Shown here in pieces: positions 1-8,166 of a DNA stretch of 64,000 bases. A program made the translations under genes and the position numbers. The notes beneath the pieces were generated by a model. It had not been told where the DNA came from and made no database searches. It saw only the letters and a list, made by a program, of their open reading frames with translations. The stretch is from Micavibrio_B sp964399985. Lineage in GTDB: Bacteria > Pseudomonadota > Alphaproteobacteria > Micavibrionales > Micavibrionaceae. Where the stretch lies: assembly GCA_964399985.1 (NCBI GenBank), contig CAYNRY010000002.1, positions 1 to 64,000 on the forward strand, given 5' to 3'. The stretch's first letter is position 1. Every line of letters starts with the position of its first letter.

Positions 1-70
1 CGTGGTCAACGTGACCGATCGTGCCGATGTTACAATGCGGCTTGTTCCGCTCGAACTTTTCCTTAGACAT
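1..70 (-). CDS. tuf: Elongation factor Tu, N-terminal fragment (window edge)
   Basis: The complement of the first 70 bases encodes an N-terminus beginning MSKEKFERNKPHCNIGTIGH and running on into VDH. This is the unmistakable start of bacterial EF-Tu, including the beginning of the GHVDHG loop of the GTPase domain. EF-Tu delivers aminoacyl-tRNA to the ribosome. Only about 23 codons are inside the window and the rest lies to the left. No fusA gene lies immediately upstream, so this could be the tuf copy outside the str operon. That placement is inference. Confidence 0.97.
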   Translation of the reverse strand, partial: MSKEKFERNKPHCNIGTIGHVDH

Positions 71-242
71 CTGTATTAGTCCTCAATATTTAAAGGGTTG
101 ATAGCCCCTTATTAAGCCATCAGGGGACAGGTTTAGTGGGCTTGATTTATAAAGCCATACCTAGAACTGTCAACGGGTTTTTCAATGATATCAGGCGGTT
201 TGGCATGATATTGGAATATGCCGCCATCTATGGACATAACTA

Positions 243-674
243 CTACTCGATGGCCATGCGCGGAGAACCGATTTGCGAATAGACTTTCTTTTTGGAATCT
301 ATCGAATCAATAAGAGCGCCATGGCGGTCAACAAGCTTGTCATCATAATTTAGGACAGTCTCGCAATAAGATCTTTTTATAACAGATCCGTTAAGGGGAT
401 AAGCTTCGCCCCTTTCATTCTCGGCGTAAATAAAGCGGCCTTCTTCCAGATCGATTTCGGTATCTTTCTTTAGCCAACCTTGCTTGGCGCAACATTCATT
501 TTGCTCCACCCATCCGATCCTGTAGCCTATTGTATCCATACCAAAATGAGGCGGTTTTGGAGCCTGATTATCCGCGCCGATAATATAATATTGCCCCGTC
601 ATGCCATACGGAGAAAAATACAGAGCAATACGGATTTTTTTTGAAGAAAATTCGGAAGAAAGATCGATAGTCAT
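243..674 (-). CDS. Hypothetical protein, 143 aa
   Basis: I do not recognise this protein. The frame is open from 740, but the ATG at 674 (MTIDLSSEF) has a good GGGTGA ribosome binding site about 5 bases upstream, so I prefer it to the upstream starts at 740 and 680. The product is soluble, with no signal peptide or membrane segment. It is rich in aromatic residues and has three cysteines (CC near the middle, one later). It stands alone between tuf and another small hypothetical and may be accessory DNA. Confidence 0.55.
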   Translation of the reverse strand: MTIDLSSEFSSKKIRIALYFSPYGMTGQYYIIGADNQAPKPPHFGMDTIGYRIGWVEQNECCAKQGWLKKDTEIDLEEGRFIYAENERGEAYPLNGSVIKRSYCETVLNYDDKLVDRHGALIDSIDSKKKVYSQIGSPRMAIE

Positions 675-822
675 ACACATCACCCAATAAAATAACGTTA
701 CTGAGGGCATAGGCTTTTGAGGTCCTAAGCGCTTTAGCATTTTTTACGTGGTGCAAGCTGCCCCTCAAATTCCACGGTATTCAATTGGCCATGTTATGCC
801 TGAAATAGTGGATCGAAAGCAA

Positions 823-850
823 GAAAAAACCCCGCCGAAGCAAGGTTTTT
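823..850 (-). terminator. Rho-independent terminator after the 84-aa gene
   Basis: On the minus strand a GC stem closes on a UUCG tetraloop and is followed by a run of six T. It lies just beyond the stop codon of the gene at 857-1111. Confidence 0.7.
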
Positions 851-856
851 GATTTG

Positions 857-1111
857 TTATGAACCTGACGGTCCAGCCATTTTTCTGGCGGCGAGCTGTA
901 TACCCAGATCCTCGAAAGGCCTGTGCGTGCTGACCAATTTTACAGGCTCAGCAAATAAGTCCGCCTGATTAGGATCAAAAGTTCCTCCTTCGCTCGCAGC
1001 ATCGAATGCGCCGCCGACATCAGGCATGATTGTCCTACGATTAATTTTCAGGCCATCGTTGGAAAGGCTGGCTTCGATATGTCTTGGTTCAGGTGCAGGT
1101 GGGCGACGCAT
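857..1111 (-). CDS. Hypothetical protein, 84 aa
   Basis: This small protein begins MRRPPAPEPRH and is not recognised. The ATG at 1111 is chosen because an AGGAG site lies at 1119-1123, seven bases upstream. An in-frame ATG at 1126 would overlap that binding site. The sequence is proline-rich at the start and otherwise polar, with no transmembrane segment or cysteine cluster, and is probably largely disordered. A clear terminator follows it, so it looks like a free-standing expressed unit. Function is unknown. Confidence 0.55.
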   Translation of the reverse strand: MRRPPAPEPRHIEASLSNDGLKINRRTIMPDVGGAFDAASEGGTFDPNQADLFAEPVKLVSTHRPFEDLGIQLAARKMAGPSGS

Positions 1112-1221
1112 AATAAAACTCCTCAAGATTAAAAGAGGCTCTTTCTAAAAAGCTGGCCTTCAATTGTAAAGCTTAATTTTATTATGCAAATTTTCTAATG
1201 TAAGTGTTGTTTTAAGAAATA

Positions 1222-1295
1222 TGGAGCGGGTGAAGGGAATCGAACCCTCATAGCCAGCTTGGAAGGCTGGTGCTTTACCACTAAGCTACACCCGC
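1222..1295 (-). tRNA. tRNA-Gly(UCC)
   Basis: The minus strand folds as a complete tRNA. The acceptor stem starts GCGGGUG and pairs with CACCCGC, the T arm has the GGUUCGAUU loop, and the anticodon loop CUUCCAA gives anticodon UCC. The 3' CCA is encoded (1222-1224). It reads GGA codons, and GGG by wobble. Confidence 0.96.
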
Positions 1296-1408
1296 TTTGG
1301 TCGCGAATGACCGGATATTACTGATCGTGCGTCTAATGACAAGCCATTTTATAAATAGTTAGGCAGAGAACTCCAAAGCCTGATGTTAAAAAATAGAGAT
1401 TTTATGCT

Positions 1409-2038
1409 TTATATATCTAATCCACGCTCTCTAAGCTTCTTACCAAGCTTTAGCATCTTGCTTGCCAGTTCATTAAGCTCATCATCTCGCTGCTTAAATA
1501 TCTCTGCGAGACTTGGCCGATCCTGCCTTTCCCTAATTGTTAGCTCTTCTAATCTTTGCTGAATTGCATCACGCTTAGAAAATTCAGAAGAATTCATACC
1601 GGAAAAAGTTGTATTGGCCTCAATATTTAGCGATGTGGATGTAGATAATATATCATTTTTTCCGCTTTGATTATCTAACGCCGCCACTTCAATATCTTCT
1701 TTAGATACATCAGCTACAGGCGTAAGTAGAGATGGAGATTTATCAAATCTTCCGAACCAAACTCCCTGATTATCTGACGGTTTTACCGCGACAGGCTCTC
1801 TAGATACTTTATTTTCTGCCCGCATTTCACGCTGTTCTAAAGAATTCCATCCCCTATAGCCGTGTGGTATTAATTCTCCATTTCGCGCAGCTTCATATCG
1901 CGCCGCCTTTTGTTCAGGGCTATTACATCCCCTTACACCATAAGGTAACAAGACCACTTCGCCTTTTCGTTTAGCTTCAGCTCTTGCTGCGCGTTGTTCC
2001 GAGCTGTTCCACCCTCTCGGCAAACTACGTCTTTTCAT
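1409..2038 (-). CDS. Hypothetical protein with three tandem RGWNS-EQ repeats, 209 aa
   Basis: I do not recognise a family. The first 80 residues hold three imperfect repeats of about 27 residues, each opening with RGWNS or RGCNS, then S/P-EQ and an arginine/alanine-rich helix. The middle is polar and low in complexity. The last 45 residues, with QQRLEELTIRERQDRPSLAE and a leucine-heptad-like stretch, look like a coiled coil. There is no signal peptide. The start at 2038 has a GGAGA site five bases upstream. The repeats could be small nucleic-acid or protein binding units, which is speculation. The gene is AT-rich compared with its neighbours. Confidence 0.6.
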   Translation of the reverse strand: MKRRSLPRGWNSSEQRAARAEAKRKGEVVLLPYGVRGCNSPEQKAARYEAARNGELIPHGYRGWNSLEQREMRAENKVSREPVAVKPSDNQGVWFGRFDKSPSLLTPVADVSKEDIEVAALDNQSGKNDILSTSTSLNIEANTTFSGMNSSEFSKRDAIQQRLEELTIRERQDRPSLAEIFKQRDDELNELASKMLKLGKKLRERGLDI

Positions 2039-2067
2039 TTAAATCTCCATATATGGTAACCTAAGGA

Positions 2068-2096
2068 ATGTATTGCCATAATATGTTGATTGTCAA
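2068..2096 (-). promoter_or_regulatory. Candidate sigma70 promoter for the 209-aa repeat protein
   Basis: On the minus strand a perfect TTGACA (2091-2096) is followed after 17 bases by ATACAT (2068-2073). It sits 30 bases upstream of the start codon at 2038. The -10 hexamer is only a partial match. Confidence 0.4.
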
Positions 2097-2102
2097 GTAA
2101 AA

Positions 2103-2921
2103 TTAATGCGGAATTTCTCGCCACTGAATTGGCAGGCCGCCCGGCGGTTTGCCGAAGGTTTTCGCCGCATTGCCGCCACGCTTGACGACTTCGGTAAATT
2201 TCACTTGTTTGCCCGAGGGCAATGTCCAGCCTGACGAGCCTTGCGAAATGCAGTATTCGCCGTCTGCGACACCGAAAATACCGTCGGCGGCGCGGGCGAT
2301 TTGCTGCCGGCCATTAATGTCGAGTATCAGATGCTTGTTCTTGAAGGCTTCCAGCTTTGCCGGATCGATGGAGCATTTCATATTACCATAGCCGTCCGTA
2401 TAGCAAAGAACATCTTCGGGGAAATCAGGCACCTGATCCGAAACATCTTCACCCAGAATGCTGTAATCGCCTTTTACGACGCGCGCGAAAGCGGGCGGGA
2501 AAATATCGCGGCTTCTGAACTGACTTCCATGGCTTTCACATTTAATGGCACGAATTTCTTCTGCAGCTTCCTTGATAAACGACAATGAATGTCCGCTATT
2601 AACGGCGCAAATCTCGACGCCGTTTTTAAGTTTCGCATAAACAAAACCCTCACCGGAGTTTTTCACCCGCGGCGTCAGATCATCTTTACGGGGTGCGGTA
2701 TTGACGAAGAATTTATGACGACTGCCAAGTTTGGAATTGATTGCCGTCTGCGCCAGAGCAAAGCCTGTTGCATAAGTATCAAACGCCGGAACTGCGAATG
2801 TCTGCAGATGGCAATCCATGTCACCGAGTTCGGCATAGATTTTTTGCGTAACTTCGGCAAAGGCCAAATCGTGTAGATCGCCGTAATCGGCAATGACATA
2901 GATGATATTTTTATCGGTCAT
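2103..2921 (-). CDS. SAM hydroxide adenosyltransferase / DUF62 family protein, 272 aa
   Basis: Resembles the DUF62 family, whose members hydrolyse S-adenosylmethionine to adenosine and methionine; the fluorinase and chlorinase are relatives. Matching signatures are the N-terminal IYVIADYGDLHDLAF strand, a central QFRSRDIFPPAFA (family form F.GRDIFAP), and CYTDGYGNM (family form YID.FGN). The ATG at 2921 is used because AAGGAGCTACC lies just upstream, whereas the longer frame to 2960 has no binding site. The protein ends 16 bases downstream of the deacetylase gene on the same strand and may be co-transcribed with it. The family call is good but the substrate is unproven. Confidence 0.7.
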   Translation of the reverse strand: MTDKNIIYVIADYGDLHDLAFAEVTQKIYAELGDMDCHLQTFAVPAFDTYATGFALAQTAINSKLGSRHKFFVNTAPRKDDLTPRVKNSGEGFVYAKLKNGVEICAVNSGHSLSFIKEAAEEIRAIKCESHGSQFRSRDIFPPAFARVVKGDYSILGEDVSDQVPDFPEDVLCYTDGYGNMKCSIDPAKLEAFKNKHLILDINGRQQIARAADGIFGVADGEYCISQGSSGWTLPSGKQVKFTEVVKRGGNAAKTFGKPPGGLPIQWREIPH

Positions 2922-2937
2922 TAAGGTAGCTCCTTGG

Positions 2938-3741
2938 TTACGCAATAGGTAAAAATTCAAAATCCTGCTCCAGAAAATAATCGATCAATAATGTCGTTAT
3001 TTCCAGAGAGTCCTCACGATCATCATGAGCCAGTATAATATGGGCACTATCTTCTTTCTGCAACCAGATATCGTCGTCGATTTTTTTCTTTAAATCGTCA
3101 ATAGTTTTATAATGCCAGTTCCCTTTATGGCGCGGGGTGAGCATCCAGTCGGAAGTCGAGAACGTATACATGGCATCAATGGCATCTGCCATTTCCGACC
3201 GCGCAAACCATGGATGGGTTACTTCTGGGGTCGGTAATTTTTGAAAACCTTCAGATTTCAACCAATCCTGCATCTTAGCCCGAAGTTCAAATAATGCCGG
3301 AGCAGGCCGTCCGGTCGTTTCGACACGAAGCCCGTCCCAAAATAAATTCTCGACATAGCTGCGATATTCGGCAGGCACGGTATCCAGATCGATAATCCAC
3401 CCGCCCATGCCGCGATCCATATGGGGAAAGCGCATATAGCGATTTGGCTGCGCCTCGCCCGCTTCGCGATAAGCGCGCTCAATCAGGTTTTGCGTTTGTA
3501 AAATTTGCGCTGTTTGGCTTTCGAAGCCGGCAATGCTGGTGCGGTCATGCGCGTAGGAATGGTTACCAATGACAACGCCTTTGCTGATGGCCCGCACAAT
3601 TTTTTTAAAATTATCCGCCTCTTCCATAAACGCGCCGCGCACGAAGTAAATCGCCGGCACGCCGCGCTCAACCAAAAAATCGGTGAGTTGATCCGTATGC
3701 AGTGACGGCGAATCGTCGATGGTCAAATAAGCATTACGCAT
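2938..3741 (-). CDS. Polysaccharide deacetylase (NodB/CE4-like)
   Basis: A NodB-homology deacetylase, a family that removes acetyl groups from chitin, peptidoglycan or related N-acetylated polymers using a metal ion. Visible motifs: TIDDSPS near residue 8 (canonical TFDDGPS, so the catalytic Asp and the metal Asp are present), GNHSYAH near residue 60 (two metal histidines), and RFPH. A long C-terminal part with WMLTPRHKGNW and AHDD supplies the usual late histidine. No signal peptide is visible, which is unusual for cell-wall enzymes and suggests a cytoplasmic substrate or a missed leader. It overlaps the glucokinase gene by 8 bases. Confidence 0.8.
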   Translation of the reverse strand: MRNAYLTIDDSPSLHTDQLTDFLVERGVPAIYFVRGAFMEEADNFKKIVRAISKGVVIGNHSYAHDRTSIAGFESQTAQILQTQNLIERAYREAGEAQPNRYMRFPHMDRGMGGWIIDLDTVPAEYRSYVENLFWDGLRVETTGRPAPALFELRAKMQDWLKSEGFQKLPTPEVTHPWFARSEMADAIDAMYTFSTSDWMLTPRHKGNWHYKTIDDLKKKIDDDIWLQKEDSAHIILAHDDREDSLEITTLLIDYFLEQDFEFLPIA

Positions 3742-4699
3742 TTTCTTTTTCCGCCAGATAGAGAAGTCCCTTCAGAGAAATAAATTCATCCTTGATCCAG
3801 TATATAGGGGTTGAAAGAACATTGTTCTTAACAATGGGAATATTATTTTGATAAAAACCCTGCAAGAATTTTTCTTTTCCAAACAAACCCGCCACCATCA
3901 AACGGTCAATAATCCCGCCCGTAAAATACAAGCCACTGTAACTATAGCCGAAAGCAACCGCCTGATGAGCGAACAGGCCTAAAATTTCAAAGAATATATC
4001 CAAAGCACTTCTAAAAATCTCATTATCTTTGCCACGTTCAAATAAATCAGAAACACTCCTATAATCGGCATCCAGATGACTCTGCGCGCATAGAAATTGA
4101 TAGATCCGGTAAAGCCCTGTGCCGCTTAAAACATCTTCAAAAATAGCAATAGTGTCATTATTTTTTTTGTTAGTAATAAATTTATAAAGCTCTGCATGCT
4201 CCTGCGTCAAAATAGTCGGCAGCATATGCCCGCCATAAGTTTGCTGAACAACGGGACTTTCCAAGCCGCCAATTAAATAGGCCAAGCCCAGCCCTGTTCC
4301 AACACCGATTATACAACGGGATTCTTCTGGAATAATTTCTTTGTCTGTTCTGACGATAGGCAGTAATTCGGATTCTTCAGCAACGATAATACTTAAAGCA
4401 CTGGCTTCAAAATCATTCAGGCAACGAATGGTTTTAAAAGAAAATTTCTTTTCCAAAGTAGCTGGTTTTACTTGCCATTTATTTTCATTGGTAAAAATCC
4501 ATTTTGATCCATCAAACCTTGCTGCCGTCGCAAGATAAAATGCATCCGGCTTTTCGCCCGAGAGTAAATACTGGCCAATCGCATCGTCCAAGGTATCAAA
4601 TTCATCGACGCGGAATTTTCGGATATTCTCGATCTTCTGGCCCGTTGATAATCCGAAGCGGATATGCGTACCACCAACATCGCAAAGCAATATTCTCAT
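3734..4699 (-). CDS. glk: Glucokinase (bacterial Glk family)
   Basis: ATP-dependent phosphorylation of glucose to glucose 6-phosphate at the entry to glycolysis. The N-terminus MRILLCDVGGTHIRFGL is the phosphate-binding loop of the Glk family. LNDFEASA carries the catalytic Asp, GVGTGLGLAYL is the second phosphate motif, and YGGHM and FTGGI follow. The length of 321 residues matches the family. It overlaps the efflux gene upstream by four bases (ATGA) and the deacetylase downstream by eight, so the three are translationally coupled. It is more diverged than typical Glk proteins, so preference for another sugar is possible. Confidence 0.82.
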   Translation of the reverse strand: MRILLCDVGGTHIRFGLSTGQKIENIRKFRVDEFDTLDDAIGQYLLSGEKPDAFYLATAARFDGSKWIFTNENKWQVKPATLEKKFSFKTIRCLNDFEASALSIIVAEESELLPIVRTDKEIIPEESRCIIGVGTGLGLAYLIGGLESPVVQQTYGGHMLPTILTQEHAELYKFITNKKNNDTIAIFEDVLSGTGLYRIYQFLCAQSHLDADYRSVSDLFERGKDNEIFRSALDIFFEILGLFAHQAVAFGYSYSGLYFTGGIIDRLMVAGLFGKEKFLQGFYQNNIPIVKNNVLSTPIYWIKDEFISLKGLLYLAEKENA

Positions 4700-5616
4700 A
4701 AGAGAACCCCGCTCAAACTCTCGCCATGCCTAGAATCATCTGTATCGCCTTCGGGATCGAGATGGATTAAAATCTCTGCATTCGGAAATTCTTTTAAAAT
4801 ACGGTATTCGGCTTCCTGTGCGATTTCATGCGCGCTCCATAAAAGCAAATTTGCATCAACTTCCATATCAAACGAGATGAATATTTTCATGCCCGAACGT
4901 GTCACGCGCAGATCGTGAATACCTTTTACATCGGATGGCGATGTCACAATTTTTAAAATCCGCTCCTTGATTTCTGCGCTGACCTCGCGATCCATCAGCA
5001 TATCGAGCGCTTTCATGGCTATCGTATAAGCGGTTCTGCCAAATAACACCGCGATCAGAGCCGTTGCCACCGTATCCAGCCAGACAGGCGCCCAACCCAT
5101 ATAATCGAAGAAAATCACGATCATGACTGCGCCGTTCATCCAGACATCTGTCGAATAATGCGCCTTGTCGGCTTCGAGCGCGAGGGATCCGGTTTCTTTT
5201 TGCGCATGGTTTTGAACATAGGTCAGAAAGAGCGACATCATCACCGATAGAAACATAAGTAATAACGCGTAAAGATGGTCGGTCATCTTTTGCGGCTCAA
5301 CAAAACGGTTAATCGCCGTAAATAAAAGAAAAACGGCGGAGCCCGTCAAAATCGCCGCCTGGAATAAAGCCGCTACACCTTCGATTTTTCCATGCCCGTG
5401 ACGATGATCTTCATCTGCGGGCTTTAACGACCAGCGAATCGACATCCATGTCATGAGCGACATACCGATATCCGATATGGAATCGACAAGGGATGACAGC
5501 ACCGAAGCCGAGCCGCTGAAAATATAGGCAATGGTTTTGGCAAAGATCAGGATTATAACTGCCCCGACCGTGATCGAGCTGGCAAGTGCAGCTTTATTGT
5601 AATTTAATGAGCTCAT
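4696..5616 (-). CDS. Cation diffusion facilitator (FieF/ZitB type)
   Basis: A proton-driven efflux pump for divalent metals (Zn, Fe, Co or Cd) in the inner membrane. Six hydrophobic segments are seen. The metal-site motif of segment II is LVDSISDIGMS (D..SD), and segment V has the matching AHYSTDVWMN (H...D). A histidine-rich loop (DHRHGHGK) follows segment II, and a cytoplasmic ferredoxin-like domain closes the protein. The start MSSLNYNK at 5616 is preferred to the frame opening at 5652 because the extra residues are unlike the family. The gene is coupled to glk by an ATGA overlap. Metal specificity is not readable. Confidence 0.85.
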   Translation of the reverse strand: MSSLNYNKAALASSITVGAVIILIFAKTIAYIFSGSASVLSSLVDSISDIGMSLMTWMSIRWSLKPADEDHRHGHGKIEGVAALFQAAILTGSAVFLLFTAINRFVEPQKMTDHLYALLLMFLSVMMSLFLTYVQNHAQKETGSLALEADKAHYSTDVWMNGAVMIVIFFDYMGWAPVWLDTVATALIAVLFGRTAYTIAMKALDMLMDREVSAEIKERILKIVTSPSDVKGIHDLRVTRSGMKIFISFDMEVDANLLLWSAHEIAQEAEYRILKEFPNAEILIHLDPEGDTDDSRHGESLSGVLL

Positions 5617-5683
5617 GGAGAATTTATAAACGAAAAAAACCGCCCATTCCATGGCAGGCTGAAAAGTTATTCATGAATAAAGC

Positions 5684-6331
5684 CTAGGCTAGATCCAGAG
5701 ACATGAGATGTTTAGAAGTGAGACTTCCGCAATGAGGATTCAGAGCATCGACACTTGCATACAGAGCCTCATCATTATCCATGGCATTGGCGACAAGATC
5801 TTCAAGAATATAGGTTGGAAACTCCCTTGAAGCTGAAAGCGCGGTCTCTTTGACACAGGCGTTTAATTCGAGACCGCTGACGATGACGGCTTCAATCCTT
5901 TTTTCATGCAACATAGTCAAAAGATCGGTTTTTTTGAACGCATCCCGACCTGATTTCCACACCACAGCCTCGCTATCCAAAACCGTTTGATTGTATAGGC
6001 TGGCAAGGCCGAACTCACGCGCATCATCACGGCCAGCGTCACCGAACATTAATCCGTAGCGACTGCTTTTGCCGATATATTTTACACCATGGACGATCCA
6101 TGTCGGTGGTAAGGTGTCCCGTGACCGCGATACAAAATCATTCATTTTATGAGAAAGTGCTTCATGCCGTGAGATATCATTCCCCGTATCGATGGCGTAG
6201 GGATGCGCCGGATTACAATAAAGATCCTGTATATCAACCACTAAATGCGCAACTGCCCTGCGTCGAAATGACTGGCTGAGGGAAAAACCCTCTGGAATTG
6301 CTTCAGGGTGGATAATCGGACGCAGTGTCAT
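5684..6331 (-). CDS. Isochorismatase-like cysteine hydrolase
   Basis: A member of the isochorismatase/nicotinamidase superfamily. The catalytic triad is visible: Asp in LVVDIQDLY near residue 33, Lys in WKSGRDAF, and the nucleophilic Cys in VSGLELNACVKETA. The family hydrolyses nicotinamide, isochorismate, ureido-amides and similar small molecules. The preserved G-x-N-A-C-V motif favours an active enzyme. It stands about 70 bases upstream of the cation efflux gene on the same strand. The substrate cannot be assigned from sequence, and neither neighbour belongs to a known NAD or siderophore pathway. Confidence 0.8.
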   Translation of the reverse strand: MTLRPIIHPEAIPEGFSLSQSFRRRAVAHLVVDIQDLYCNPAHPYAIDTGNDISRHEALSHKMNDFVSRSRDTLPPTWIVHGVKYIGKSSRYGLMFGDAGRDDAREFGLASLYNQTVLDSEAVVWKSGRDAFKKTDLLTMLHEKRIEAVIVSGLELNACVKETALSASREFPTYILEDLVANAMDNDEALYASVDALNPHCGSLTSKHLMSLDLA

Positions 6332-6373
6332 GGGGGTAACAAATACAGAATTTAGTTTCCAGAATCAATAAAA

Positions 6374-6937
6374 TTATTTAATGTTCCGGTAAAAGCAATC
6401 TGAGACATGGTCATTGACCATGCCGACCGCCTGCATGTAGGCATAAATAATAGTCGTGCCGACAAAAGTCATGCCGCGCTTTTTGAGGTCTTTCGAGAGC
6501 GCATCGGACTCTGGCGAGCTTGTCGGAAAGCCTTTCCCGTCATTCCTGATCGGTTTGCCTTTGACAAAGGACCATAGATATTCGTCGAAAGAGCCGAATT
6601 CTTTTTGAATGGCAATAAAAGCGAGGGCGTTTTTGCGCGTACCGAAAATTTTCAGGCGGTTCCGAATAATGCCCTCATCCAGCATTAGTTTTTCAAACTG
6701 CTCATCCGTCATCCTGGCAACTTTTTTGACGTCAAAATTTTTAAAGGCTTTACGATAGCCTTCGCGGCGCTTGAGGATCGTCGCCCAGCTAAGCCCCGCT
6801 TGCGCACCCTCCAATATCAGCATCTCGAATAAATGCTGATCATCATGGACAGGCACGCCCCATTCATTGTCATGATAAGCGATCATTTCAGGAAAGCTGT
6901 TCGCCGCCCAGCTGCAGCGCGTCTTTTCTTTTGCCAT
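6374..6937 (-). CDS. tag: DNA-3-methyladenine glycosylase I
   Basis: Excises 3-methyladenine from alkylated DNA as the first step of base excision repair. The N-terminus RCSWAANSFPEMIAYHDNEW is the Tag signature, with a zinc-ligand Cys and His. LILEGAQAGLSWATILKRR carries the helix-hairpin region, and the C-terminal MVNDHVSDCFYR supplies the remaining zinc ligands. The length of 187 residues equals that of the E. coli enzyme. Its start codon shares a base with the stop of the DUF1489 gene upstream, so the two are co-transcribed. Confidence 0.95.
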   Translation of the reverse strand: MAKEKTRCSWAANSFPEMIAYHDNEWGVPVHDDQHLFEMLILEGAQAGLSWATILKRREGYRKAFKNFDVKKVARMTDEQFEKLMLDEGIIRNRLKIFGTRKNALAFIAIQKEFGSFDEYLWSFVKGKPIRNDGKGFPTSSPESDALSKDLKKRGMTFVGTTIIYAYMQAVGMVNDHVSDCFYRNIK

Positions 6938-7350
6938 TATAAAAGCCCTAATTCCGCCAGTTCTTTTTTCATTTTCTCCGGCATTTCATCCATATTATCG
7001 CCTTGCTTTCTATCCGGCGGCGCATCTTTTTCTTCCAGATAGCGCCAGCCCTGAAATGCTTTTCTCGGCGTCATGCGTACAGGGATCATCTTCGCATCAT
7101 AAACCAGTCCGCAATGCGGAATGCCGTTTTTGGTCACTTCTTTAAATTCGATCATTTTCTGCCGACCGACAATATAACCCTTTATGACCCAGTAAATCGA
7201 TCCACCCTTCAAAACTTCATCCGCGCGTTTTGGCCATTGCCGGGTCGGATGAATAAGCATTTTACTTTGCTTCAGCCGCTGCTTTTGCCAAGCGACAAGA
7301 TCGTCAAGGCTTTCGGAACCGACAGAGAGTTTAATGATATTAAGGGGCAT
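6937..7350 (-). CDS. DUF1489 family protein
   Basis: A conserved alphaproteobacterial protein of unknown function, 137 residues. Diagnostic features are MPLNIIKLSVG at the start and TRQWPKRADEVLKGGSIYWV with KGYIVGRQ in the middle. It has no membrane segment or signal peptide. It is directly coupled to tag (stop and start share position 6937), a pairing that hints at a link to nucleic-acid maintenance. That link is inference only. Confidence 0.85.
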   Translation of the reverse strand: MPLNIIKLSVGSESLDDLVAWQKQRLKQSKMLIHPTRQWPKRADEVLKGGSIYWVIKGYIVGRQKMIEFKEVTKNGIPHCGLVYDAKMIPVRMTPRKAFQGWRYLEEKDAPPDRKQGDNMDEMPEKMKKELAELGLL

Positions 7351-7494
7351 AGTTCTTTTCTTAGAGAACCCTGTAAGGATTTCAAATCTAAAATTTTTTT
7401 ATAAAAAAACTTGCTTTTTTATCCCGTCTTATGTAATTTAACCGCAACGCAAACCCTTACTGCGTGTGTTTCAACCACAGCAAGGAGCCATGCC

Positions 7495-7806
7495 ATGCCT
7501 CTCAAGACTTTTTTTATTACTGCTGCCGCTGCCGTTACTGCTATTGGCGGTGGATCTTATGCAATCGAGCAGACAAAAAAACAGATTTTATACAGCTGTA
7601 ATGGCCCGTCTGGCCATGCCGACTTAGTGAAGCCCAACCGCTATGACGCATTTTCTAGCAAACGAGAGCCAATCTCTGTTGAAATGACAACACACGACTC
7701 TGCTATTAGTCATTATAGACCATTGCCTGCATCAGATCTTAGAACCGATGTTGAACGCCTCTGTAAGACAGGCCAGCCCTCAGCCAATCTACGTTTAGAG
7801 CCGTAA
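7495..7806 (+). CDS. Small exported or membrane-anchored protein, 103 aa
   Basis: The ATG at 7495 (MPLKTFFITAAAAVTAIGGG) is chosen because AAGGAG lies seven bases upstream, although the frame is open from 7411. The first 22 residues form a hydrophobic alanine-rich segment that could be a signal peptide or a single membrane anchor. The rest is polar with two cysteines (YSCNGPS and RLCKTG) that could form a disulphide in the periplasm. No family is recognised. A strong terminator follows directly, so it is a monocistronic unit. Confidence 0.65.
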   Translation: MPLKTFFITAAAAVTAIGGGSYAIEQTKKQILYSCNGPSGHADLVKPNRYDAFSSKREPISVEMTTHDSAISHYRPLPASDLRTDVERLCKTGQPSANLRLEP

Positions 7807-7828
7807 AATTTAAATTTAACCAGAATTA

Positions 7829-7853
7829 AAAAAGCCCCGAACGGGGCTTTTAA
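7829..7853 (+). terminator. Rho-independent terminator
   Basis: GCCCCG and CGGGGC form a stem around a two-base centre, flanked by A6 and TTTT. It lies 23 bases after the stop of the 103-aa gene. Confidence 0.8.
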
Positions 7854-7854
7854 T

Positions 7855-8008
7855 AATGATGGAAGGGACAGGATTTCGCCTTCGGCGGCGTCTCGCGTTT
7901 CTTGAGAAACACTCGGCGTGAACGACAGGCTCATTCACTCTGATCTCTTCACATTTATCACAACGGCCTCGGAGGCCGCTCTGATAAATGGTGGAAGGGA
8001 CAGGATTT
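7855..8008. repeat. Direct repeat of the tRNA-Tyr 3' end flanking a 110-bp structured spacer
   Basis: A 22-bp stretch at 7855-7876 matches 7987-8008 with one mismatch. The second copy is the CCA end, acceptor strand and T-arm portion of tRNA-Tyr. Only this part of the tRNA is duplicated, not the body. Such 3'-end duplications are the classic footprint of integration at a tRNA gene, but no integrase is present. The spacer holds hairpins, including the palindrome at 7953-7989. Confidence 0.7.
7953..7989. repeat. 37-bp interrupted palindrome abutting tRNA-Tyr
   Basis: Arms ATTTATCA/TGATAAAT enclose an inner stem CGGCCTC/GAGGCCG. It touches the encoded CCA end of tRNA-Tyr. In the tRNA transcript it would fold directly downstream of the mature 3' end and could act as a processing or termination hairpin, but there is no T tract. 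Confidence 0.6.
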
Positions 8009-8074
8009 GAACCTGTGTACTCTCACGAGGGCAGATTTACAGTCTGCTGCCATTAACCACTCGGCCACCCTTCC
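7989..8074 (-). tRNA. tRNA-Tyr(GUA)
   Basis: A class II tRNA with a long variable arm on the minus strand. The acceptor stem GGAAGGG pairs with CCCUUCC, the anticodon loop CUGUAAA gives GUA, and the 3' CCA is encoded. Confidence 0.96.
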
Positions 8075-8166
8075 ACGGGCAGAAATTAGATTGAGAAGAA
8101 AAGGGAATTGGCTTATGAAGTCAAGCAGAAATAGATAATTAGCACAGAAAAAGAAACGAGAATTTT

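Noticed and set aside
2241..2588. A 115-codon plus-strand frame
   Set aside because: It is antisense to the SAM hydroxide adenosyltransferase-like gene, whose family motifs fix the coding strand.
7861..7945. A pseudo-tRNA next to tRNA-Tyr
   Set aside because: Only the T-arm/acceptor end is duplicated; the rest does not fold as a tRNA. It is reported as a direct repeat instead.
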